A DNA stretch of 12,268 nucleotides from Massilioclostridium sp965141735 (lineage in GTDB: Bacteria > Bacillota > Clostridia > Oscillospirales > Ruminococcaceae), in NCBI GenBank assembly GCA_965141735.1, contig CBCSOX010000065.1, forward strand, positions 1 through 12,268. The letters are read 5' to 3'. Under the pieces are notes generated by a model. It had not been told where the DNA came from, made no database searches, and was given only the letters and a program-made list of their open reading frames with translations. Within the stretch, counting starts at the first letter, position 1. The number at the start of each line of letters is the position of its first letter. Positions 6,254 to 12,268 of this stretch are shown here, in pieces. Position numbers and translations under genes: made by a program.

Positions 6254-9200
6254 CTATTCTTTGCGTCTATGCTTTCCAAAGAACAGCAATCCGGCGGCAA
6301 GCAGCAGAACAGAAAGTCCTGGCAGCATTCCCCTCTCCCCGGTTCTGGGTGAGGACTGCGTTTGGGGTGCTTCCTGCAAGCTATCCCCTGCCGCGCGCTG
6401 TACAGGGGATATCGCAGTGATTGCGGCATCGATCTGCTTCGCCGCAGCATCGACTTCCTCCTGCGTGGCGTCATCTTTGCAGTTGATGCTCTCTCCATAT
6501 TTTACCATACGTTGAAATACAGCAATAAATTGCGTAGAGTAGCCATTTAAATCAATCGACTGCGCTCGGTCAAGCATCTGCTGCAAATAGGTTTTGTCCG
6601 CTTTGAGCCTGAGATTGGTCAGAACCCCGAGCAAGGTGTCGACTGCGGGATCGATGGTGTCCGCCATCGCGTCGCCGTCTTCCAGTACCGCCCGCCCGGC
6701 TGCAAGCGCTCCGGGAAGGTCCGCCTTGGCTTGATTGTCGACGTAGCGGTCGAGTTGAAGCCCTGCTGCGTATTCGCAGAGCGTCCGCAGGCTGGTCAGA
6801 TCTCCCTTTTGGAAGCCGAGCTTGTGGATTTCGGTCATCAGGGCAATCCAGGCATTGTCCACCTGCTGCTGTGTGGCAAACCTATCCGCGTTGACCTCTT
6901 TGGCTCCGGCAAGAGATGCGGCAAAGCTCGCCTGCACGCTCTCAATCGCAGAGGCGTATTCCACCCCCTGGATCAGTTCATCCGCTCTGCCGATCACCTT
7001 TTGAAGAATGGTCTTGTCCGCCGGAGCAGCCGGCTCGAGCGCGTCGATGGCGGACTGGAGAGACTGGACAGCCTGGTCGATCTGCTGCTGGGAAGCGGCG
7101 TTTTGCAGCACGTCCTTCGCCGAGACAACGGCCTCCAAAAGCCTCTGATAGCTCTCCGAGGTGCAGGACGCCGGTTCCACTGCCTCCGCCTCCTGTATTT
7201 TTGCCTCCAGCGCAGAGAGGTCGAGCTTCGGCAGTCCCATGACCTCGATTTCATAAATCGTGATCAGCCGCTGAGACTGGGTGTTTTGAAACTGAATTTT
7301 GATTCTGCTGCCCTCTGTCTCGTCAAAGCTGAGCACCGAGAACCGCTGTCCGCTCAAAGGCTGCTTGTCTACGACCGTCACCCAATCAGTTCCGCTGTAA
7401 ACCTGTATCGTCGTCTCCCCGCCGCGGGTGCCGCCGTCGAGATACTCCTCGACGTTGACCCGGTTGACAAGATAGCTTCCCTGCAAGTCGATCTCCACCT
7501 CAAGCTCGGTGTAAATGTCAGGGCCTGCATAGCGGGACTCGTGGTCCCCATCCACCATTTTGTCAATCCCGTAGAAGGGGTCGATCGCCTCATGATTGGC
7601 TGTGATCGGTTTTTGAAACGCCACATTGACCTGTTTGAGGTTTTTGATGCTGTTGGTAAGCTCTGTGGTGATGCTGTCCACCTGTTCCTGCCCGGCGGCC
7701 GGGTTGTTGAACAGCAGTGCGGCGCGCTGGTAGGTGTCCTCAAATGCGCTGACCGCAGAAGGGTCATAGGAGGAAGTGTCAATTTGATCCGCCTGGAACA
7801 AAACCTCCTGCAAAGCCTGTTTGTCGGTCGGGGCCCCAACTGAACCGGAACAGATGATTTCGTGAATGGTCGCGGTGCTCGAGGTGGTTCCAATTGTGTG
7901 ATGGAAGGTGATCCGCATGAGGGAACCGGCTGCGCCCCCGAGATCGAACTCGGTGATCCCCATCAGCCCGGACCCGGGGTTGAGGGATTGTTTGTCGATC
8001 ACCGTTGTCCAGCTCGTACCGCCGTCGGAGGAGAGCTCAATGGTGGTCTCATTGCTGCGGGTCTCCCCTGGTGGGTTTTGGAATTCCATAATTGTAAAGT
8101 TGTGCAGTTCGTAGACGCCGTCCAGGTCGATGGTCACCGAATAGGGGCCCTCCTCGTCCGGAAGGGCGTACCGGGTGTCCGGATTGCCGTCGAGTGCGTT
8201 GGAGAGGGGGTAATCGCCGAGTGCCGGCCGGGTGCTGGTGATCGATTTTCCCTGTAAGACGTTGTCGAGGGTGATCTGGCTGGTGATCGTCGCATTGGTC
8301 TTGGGGCTCTCGCGTGTCTCGCTCTCCACGCTGACCGCAAACGCATCCTCAGCAGACACATTCTCGACCACTGCGGTGTTGTATTTGGTGGACATGAGTT
8401 TTTCATATCCGTCGGCTGTCTTTCGGTAGATGTTGTACTGCTCTGCCGAGGCCACTGGATCGATCGAAAGCTGAACGGTGGTTTCATCGAGGAACACCCC
8501 TGAAACCGATGCGGAGGGGGAGAGCGGGAACATGATTGCCGTCACGCCGGCGCTCTCCCTGCCGTCCTCCCCAACCGCGGTGACGCGGAAGGTGTGCTGT
8601 TCCTTTTGATCGAGCTCTGCGTTGCGGCTGGTGTAGGAAGGATCAGTCACGCCGCTCGCAAGCAGGGTGTACTCCGCGTCGTTGCCGTCCGCGCGGTAGA
8701 TGTTGTAGCTTTTGGCGTCTGCACTTGCCGTCCAGTTCATCACAACCGCCTGCCCGTTGTCGAGGTAGTGCAGCTCGAGGTTGGACGCGGCCTGTGTGGC
8801 GCGGTAACTGGGTATCTGTGTGACAGTGTAGGTCTTGCCCTGCACCGTGTCAAACGAGATCAGGTCGGTTCCGTCCTGGTCAAAGGAAACAGGGTTTCCG
8901 TCCGAGTCGGTAACAACCGCGTCGGCAATGTTAAAGTAGCTGAGCCTGCACACGCCGCCCGCGTTGGAGGTGATGGTGAACTGGTCGGCCTGCCCGTTGG
9001 ACCAGTCGGCGCCCACGGCAAAGTTGCCGCGCGCGACAAGCCCGCGGTAGCTGCCCTGCGCCCACGCTTCGGGGATAGCCGGCAGCGGGGCGATGTAGCC
9101 CTCATGACTTTGCAGCAGCATCTCCGAGACGCCCGCTGTCCCGCCGAAGTTTCCATCGATCTGGAAGGGGGGATGGGTGTCCCACAGGTTGTTGAGGGTG

Positions 9201-11227
9201 CCGTTTTTGAGCAGAGTCTGGTAGATCGAGTAGGTGCGATTGCCGTCCTTGGTGCGCGCCCACGCGTTGAGACGGTGCGCCATCGCCCAGCCGGTCGACT
9301 GGTCCCCGCGCAGATTGAGGGAAACCTTCGCCGCATCCATCCAGGCCGGGGTGGTGCTGTTGATCAGCGTCCCAGGGTAGAGCCCGACAAGCTGGGAGAT
9401 GTGGCGGTGGTTGTACTCGGCGATTTCCCCATAAAAGTTTTCCTCTCGGAATTCCTTGATCTGTCCCGAGAAGCCGACCTGCACCGGGTCGAGCTTGCCG
9501 ATCTGGTCTGCCAGCCGCTGGGGCAGAGCCTCATCCTGCCTGCCGAGCAGTTCGGCGGCTTCAAGGGTGTTTTGTTCCATCTGATAGGCGAGCTGCTGGT
9601 CCCAGGCGGTACCGACAGTGACGACATAGTTGCCGTTCTCCATCTGCTCAGGCGAGGCGGAGGGATCGGCGAGCAGGTAGTCCCCGTGCGGTTCCATCAC
9701 TCGGGACATAAAGTTTGCCGCCCCGGATACCGCAGGATAGGTGACGTTTTCGAGGATGTCCGGATCCCGGGTAAAATCGTAATAGTCCCAAAACACCTGG
9801 GCCATCAGCGCGCCGGTTCCGTTGCCGTCGGTGCCTTGGCCGTTGGGGGCATAGACGCTGTAAGGCCCGGCCCCGGTTCCAATTGACCAGCCGTTGTCCC
9901 CGCTCGGGTCATAGTTGTCGGGGTGCTGCTGGGCGATGAACTGGTTGGAACTGTTGCGCACTGCCGGGAGATAGGCGTCGTAGTAGTCGATATAGCTGTC
10001 AAACAGCTCGGCGAGGTTGGTGCTGAACACCGGCCAGTAGTTCATCTGAATGTTGATGTTGTGCCAGTAGCCCGCTGTCCAGGGGGCCTGTTCGTACATA
10101 TTCCACACACCCTGAAGGTTGGGGGGAAGCGCCCCTTTGCGGGAGGAGGAAATCAGCAGGTAACGGCCGTACTGGAAATAGAGCTCCTCAAGGTAGCGGT
10201 CGTTCGAGCCCGCCTTGTAGGCGTTCATCAGCTCATCTGTCGTCACCTTGGGCACTGCGCCGCCCAGGTCAAACCGGGTGCGGTCAAACAGGTTTTTGTA
10301 ATCCCCTGTGTGGTTGCTGCGCAGCTGCTCATACGTTTGGGCCGATGCCTGTTCGATCCGCTCGGTCACCTTTGCGTGGGGGTGCTCAAATCCCTCGAGC
10401 TTGGTAGCGTCTGGATTGAGGAAAACCTGGGGGTCAAACTCGTAATTGGTGCCAATGGCGATGAGGATCACAGCGCTGTCCGCGCCGGTGACCTGAATCG
10501 TCCCGTTGTCGCCGTTTGCGTCGTTGGCTGCCTGTATGGATGCACCGCTTCCCGAAGGAATGACTTTGTACTGCCCTTCAAAATCCACCTCGTAGCCATG
10601 CATGCGGCCGGACAGCGTGATGGTGTCCCCCTGCGCGCTGACAGTGCCCGATTTTTTCTCATTGCGGTAGGGGATCGTCGGCCGCAGGGTAAACGAGAGT
10701 TTCCCGCCCTCAGATGCGGAGAGCTTGATCGCCATGATCTTGTCCGGATAGCTGGTGAAATACTCGCGGGAATAGGTGACCCCGCCGTAATCGTACCGGA
10801 CATGCGCGGTCGCGTCGTTGAGAATCAGGTCACGGGTGTAGTTGCTCACCCCGCTGTAGTCGTGCCCAAAGTCAAGGTAGGTTTCGGAAAAATTGTTGAG
10901 TCCCCCCTCGAACCCATTGTTGCCGCACAGGCTGTTTTCGGTCAGTTGGATGCGCTCGGTATCAGTGAGACCGAACACATTTGCCCCCATGTAGCCGCAG
11001 CCGAGCGGAAGCGACCACTGTTCCCAGCCGGTGTCGGAATTCGGCGCGGGTTCGTCATACCACAGCTTGAGTTCTTTTTCGACTGTGGCATCCGCCCGCA
11101 ACACGGGCAGCTGTTCGGATGCGGTGGCTGGGCCGGCCGCGGCGTTTACCCCGACCGGCAGTACCAACGCAGCGGCCAGGATGCCTGCCAACAGCCGCTT
11201 AATTTGAAATTGTTTTGTCTGTTTCAT
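6254..11227 (-). CDS. Cell-wall-anchored multidomain GH95 alpha-L-fucosidase
   Basis: This 1657-residue secreted enzyme is predicted to release terminal alpha-L-fucose (typically alpha-1,2-linked, by inversion) from host or plant glycans at the cell surface. Some GH95 members act on alpha-L-galactose instead, and sequence alone does not separate these. Residues 1-30 are the signal peptide. GH95 spans about 52-805: LPLGCGYMGANVFG (73-86), YWHNINIQMNYWP (387-399), PSASPE (522-527), HRHISQLVGLYPG (607-619) and FQIDGNFGG (688-696). By comparison with the Bifidobacterium bifidum enzyme AfcA, N390 and N392, E527 (acid) and D691 are the likely catalytic set. Next come FN3-like modules (about 815-900 and 905-985), an F5/8C or CBM32-like module (988-1128), a FIVAR-like repeat (1133-1198), a second F5/8C-like module (1200-1332) and four FIVAR-like repeats (1336-1606). 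The C-terminus has SPRTG (1626-1630), a hydrophobic stretch and KHRRKE, a sortase signal. AGGAGG at 11233-11238 precedes the ATG by 5 nt. The frame is intact. Confidence 0.95.
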   Translation of the reverse strand: MKQTKQFQIKRLLAGILAAALVLPVGVNAAAGPATASEQLPVLRADATVEKELKLWYDEPAPNSDTGWEQWSLPLGCGYMGANVFGLTDTERIQLTENSLCGNNGFEGGLNNFSETYLDFGHDYSGVSNYTRDLILNDATAHVRYDYGGVTYSREYFTSYPDKIMAIKLSASEGGKLSFTLRPTIPYRNEKKSGTVSAQGDTITLSGRMHGYEVDFEGQYKVIPSGSGASIQAANDANGDNGTIQVTGADSAVILIAIGTNYEFDPQVFLNPDATKLEGFEHPHAKVTERIEQASAQTYEQLRSNHTGDYKNLFDRTRFDLGGAVPKVTTDELMNAYKAGSNDRYLEELYFQYGRYLLISSSRKGALPPNLQGVWNMYEQAPWTAGYWHNINIQMNYWPVFSTNLAELFDSYIDYYDAYLPAVRNSSNQFIAQQHPDNYDPSGDNGWSIGTGAGPYSVYAPNGQGTDGNGTGALMAQVFWDYYDFTRDPDILENVTYPAVSGAANFMSRVMEPHGDYLLADPSASPEQMENGNYVVTVGTAWDQQLAYQMEQNTLEAAELLGRQDEALPQRLADQIGKLDPVQVGFSGQIKEFREENFYGEIAEYNHRHISQLVGLYPGTLINSTTPAWMDAAKVSLNLRGDQSTGWAMAHRLNAWARTKDGNRTYSIYQTLLKNGTLNNLWDTHPPFQIDGNFGGTAGVSEMLLQSHEGYIAPLPAIPEAWAQGSYRGLVARGNFAVGADWSNGQADQFTITSNAGGVCRLSYFNIADAVVTDSDGNPVSFDQDGTDLISFDTVQGKTYTVTQIPSYRATQAASNLELHYLDNGQAVVMNWTASADAKSYNIYRADGNDAEYTLLASGVTDPSYTSRNAELDQKEQHTFRVTAVGEDGRESAGVTAIMFPLSPSASVSGVFLDETTVQLSIDPVASAEQYNIYRKTADGYEKLMSTKYNTAVVENVSAEDAFAVSVESETRESPKTNATITSQITLDNVLQGKSITSTRPALGDYPLSNALDGNPDTRYALPDEEGPYSVTIDLDGVYELHNFTIMEFQNPPGETRSNETTIELSSDGGTSWTTVIDKQSLNPGSGLMGITEFDLGGAAGSLMRITFHHTIGTTSSTATIHEIICSGSVGAPTDKQALQEVLFQADQIDTSSYDPSAVSAFEDTYQRAALLFNNPAAGQEQVDSITTELTNSIKNLKQVNVAFQKPITANHEAIDPFYGIDKMVDGDHESRYAGPDIYTELEVEIDLQGSYLVNRVNVEEYLDGGTRGGETTIQVYSGTDWVTVVDKQPLSGQRFSVLSFDETEGSRIKIQFQNTQSQRLITIYEIEVMGLPKLDLSALEAKIQEAEAVEPASCTSESYQRLLEAVVSAKDVLQNAASQQQIDQAVQSLQSAIDALEPAAPADKTILQKVIGRADELIQGVEYASAIESVQASFAASLAGAKEVNADRFATQQQVDNAWIALMTEIHKLGFQKGDLTSLRTLCEYAAGLQLDRYVDNQAKADLPGALAAGRAVLEDGDAMADTIDPAVDTLLGVLTNLRLKADKTYLQQMLDRAQSIDLNGYSTQFIAVFQRMVKYGESINCKDDATQEEVDAAAKQIDAAITAISPVQRAAGDSLQEAPQTQSSPRTGERGMLPGLSVLLLAAGLLFFGKHRRKE

Positions 11228-11270
11228 TTTTGCCTCCTTTACAATCAGTACCTTCTTCTATCATAAACAA

Positions 11271-11283
11271 CGTTTAAAAAACG
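11271..11283. promoter_or_regulatory. Small palindrome in the GH95 leader, weak operator candidate
   Basis: CGTTT-AAA-AAACG is a perfect 5-bp inverted repeat about 45 nt upstream of the GH95 start codon, inside its predicted leader. A regulator bound here could block elongation. In AT-rich sequence this can easily be chance. Confidence 0.2.
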
Positions 11284-11348
11284 CTGCTTACTCCAATAAA
11301 CCCGAATAAATAAAGTTAAATTTTGTATAAATGCCCTATTCTAAATTT

Positions 11349-11357
11349 ATTATAACA
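11349..11357 (-). promoter_or_regulatory. Extended -10 promoter element for the GH95 gene
   Basis: On the minus strand the sequence reads TGTTATAAT: a perfect TATAAT (11354-11349) with the TG of an extended -10. No good -35 hexamer lies at the right distance, which fits either an extended -10 promoter or one needing an activator. Transcription would start near 11342, giving a leader of about 115 nt. The decayed AraC-family gene lies directly upstream on the other strand. Confidence 0.5.
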
Positions 11358-11480
11358 TTTTATCCAAGTTATTCCACCTATATTTTGTGCATTTATGGAC
11401 AATTTCTGTGTATCAGGAGGCGCTATCTCAGTTGTCTCTGCAATACGACTCTACTGCTGGCCAATGCGAATAACAAAACC

Positions 11481-11512
11481 CACCTCACCGGATGTGCGGG
11501 AGGTGAATTTTT
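11481..11512 (+). terminator. Hairpin with T-run inside the degenerate regulator region
   Basis: CACCTC (11481-11486) pairs with GAGGTG (11500-11505), and CCG (11488-11490) with CGG (11497-11499), with one bulged A. AATTTTT follows on the plus strand. AAAA lies just before the stem, so it may also work in reverse. It lies about 250 nt upstream of the GH95 start and within the frame of the decayed regulator. It may have been carried in by the rearrangement that removed the regulator's sensor domain. Confidence 0.5.
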
Positions 11513-11999
11513 AGCTCGCCCTTTAAAAGGTTTTTGCGATTGTTTCCGCAACAGTGGCACTGTGATTTCAGCGAGCAGTCACATGCAGCAGCATTTGTGC
11601 TGGCTGTCGTTGGAATCGCTGGCAGAAGCATTTCATTCCCCCCTCCCATGTATCCCGGCTGTTCCGGATCCGCCTTGGAAAAGCCTGCTCGAAACCACCT
11701 CGCTGCCCATGGGGGAAATCGCGGACACAGTCGGCGTCAATGACACGAGCTATCTGAATAAGATTTTCAAGAAAAAATATGGGCTGACCCCTCTGCAATA
11801 TCGCAAGCAATTCCAACAAGAATGCTAATATTCGGACAATTCCTCTCTCGGAAACCCGCATGTCTTGTCCGCAAGCGTTTTAACACCGGCAGACAGATTG
11901 CCTCAGGCGGATTTTTCCCGCTGTAAGCCGCATCTTCAAAAGCAGTTTCCCTTCAAAATGACGACTGTCCGCTCCCGATTTCGCAATAGCGCAACGGCA

Positions 12000-12041
12000 A
12001 GCAGGGCTGCCCCGCTCGGATGTGGGCAGCCCTGCTGTCTT
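12000..12041 (+). terminator. Strong GC-rich hairpin, probable terminator of the degenerate regulator unit
   Basis: AGCAGGGCTGCCC (12000-12012) pairs perfectly over 13 bp with GGGCAGCCCTGCT (12024-12036) around an 11-nt loop. The following GTCTT is a poor T-run, so termination strength is uncertain. It lies about 170 nt after the remnant's stop codon. It could also be a dispersed GC-rich palindrome, which would need genome-wide counting to show. Confidence 0.55.
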
Positions 12042-12127
12042 AATATGGCGCGCGAATGACGATTCTACAGTGCTGTGCAGCATATGCAGTTCCGAATCGA
12101 TCGATGGAGTAAACCTGTAATTAGATT

Positions 12128-12179
12128 GTTTCTCTGCCAGCCTGAAACTGATGAAAGGGTTGGCGGGCTTGAGAGAAAC
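12128..12179. repeat. Imperfect inverted repeat, possible structured RNA
   Basis: GTTTCTCT (12128-12135) pairs with AGAGAAAC (12172-12179), and GCCAGCC (12136-12142) with GGTTGGC (12158-12164) through one G-U pair. A 7-nt bulge lies on one side and a 15-nt apical loop at the top. There is no T-run, so it is not a simple terminator. It matches no riboswitch consensus I know. It may belong to the leader or tail of a gene beyond the window. Confidence 0.4.
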
Positions 12180-12268
12180 CTCGCAGCATACCCCTCTCCA
12201 GATTGGAGCGAAGCATCGGTTTAATTGGTTATTTTTTATAAGAATAGAATATTTGACAGCATCATTTA

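Larger units (their letters stand above)
11331..11828 (+). pseudogene. Degenerate AraC-family regulator, C-terminal HTH remnant
   Basis: The longest open frame gives 165 codons, but its first 80 or so residues resemble nothing and the ATG lacks an RBS. LSLESLAEAFH (residues 92-102) starts the first AraC helix-turn-helix. The expected continuation, SHVSRLFRIRLGKA, sits in another frame (11644-11685). The original frame then resumes with LLETTSLPMGEIADTVG and SYLNKIFKKKYGLTPLQYRK (119-160), the second helix-turn-helix. The linker helix between the two is mostly missing, and there is no cupin sensor domain. A stray AGGAGG at 11415-11420 may be the old RBS; from there to the HTH is only about 160 nt, against roughly 700 in the intact regulator. 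It is divergent from GH95, mirroring the intact AraC/GH106 pair. It is very probably non-functional. A truncated DNA-binding peptide is a remote alternative, made unlikely by the broken first HTH. Confidence 0.82.
11829..12268. other. Non-coding stretch at the right edge
   Basis: No frame here shows recognisable protein content. The region holds a 13-bp stem hairpin (12000-12036) and an imperfect inverted repeat (12128-12179). A perfect TTGACA (12253-12258) lies on the plus strand and could be the -35 of a promoter whose -10 is beyond the edge. Confidence 0.45.

Noticed and set aside
6731..11266. Long plus-strand open frames (370, 430 and 447 codons) opposite GH95
   Set aside because: They lie exactly antisense to the GH95 protein, have no recognisable motifs and reflect codon bias of the real strand.
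12148..12178. Possible hammerhead ribozyme, from CTGATGA followed by GAAA
   Set aside because: No stem II directly joins the two motifs and no stem III with a cleavage site could be drawn, so the match is probably chance.
12253..12258. Perfect TTGACA near the right edge as a promoter
   Set aside because: Only 10 nt follow before the window ends, so no -10 element can be seen.

Overview
The window looks like chromosomal DNA from a low-to-medium GC gut Firmicute of the class Clostridia, with an Oscillospiraceae/Ruminococcaceae type most likely. This is inferred, not proven. The basis is Gram-positive signal peptides, strong AAGGAGG-type ribosome binding sites, a C-terminal sortase-type wall anchor, FIVAR repeats on secreted glycosidases, and AraC-family regulators divergent from the glycosidase genes. 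The content is glycan foraging: a GH106 alpha-L-rhamnosidase-like enzyme and a GH95 alpha-L-fucosidase-like enzyme, both secreted, the second clearly anchored to the wall.

Layout from left to right. (1) Positions 1-3408, minus strand: a secreted GH106-family protein that runs off the left edge inside a FIVAR repeat. Its reading frame is broken near 2592-2600. (2) Positions 3409-3754: a divergent control region with two good sigma-A promoters on top of each other, one per strand, and a hairpin inside the predicted 5' leader of the GH106 gene. (3) Positions 3755-4753, plus strand: an intact AraC-family regulator. (4) Positions 4754-6253: about 1.5 kb with no intact gene. It holds several terminator-like hairpins, a 13-bp direct repeat, and a decayed 3' remnant of a third wall-anchored, FIVAR-containing protein (about 5402-5720, minus). 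(5) Positions 6254-11227, minus: a 1657-residue GH95 protein with two FN3-like modules, two F5/8-type C (CBM32-like) modules, about five FIVAR-like repeats and an SPRTG wall-sorting signal. (6) Positions 11228-11828: the GH95 promoter region and, divergent from it, a decayed AraC-family gene on the plus strand. (7) Positions 11829-12268: a strong hairpin, an imperfect inverted repeat and no gene.

The repeated theme is a module of one anchored glycosidase (minus) divergent from one AraC regulator (plus). Module one has an intact regulator and a frameshifted enzyme. Module two has an intact enzyme and a degenerate regulator. The FIVAR relic between them suggests that at least one more enzyme gene once stood here. 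The likely working model is that the AraC protein senses a sugar and controls the divergent GH106 gene. Whether it also took over GH95 after the second regulator decayed is an open and testable point. I found no CRISPR array, tRNA, rRNA, transposase or phage gene, and no defence system. The novelty is in regulatory architecture and gene decay rather than in a new enzyme system.
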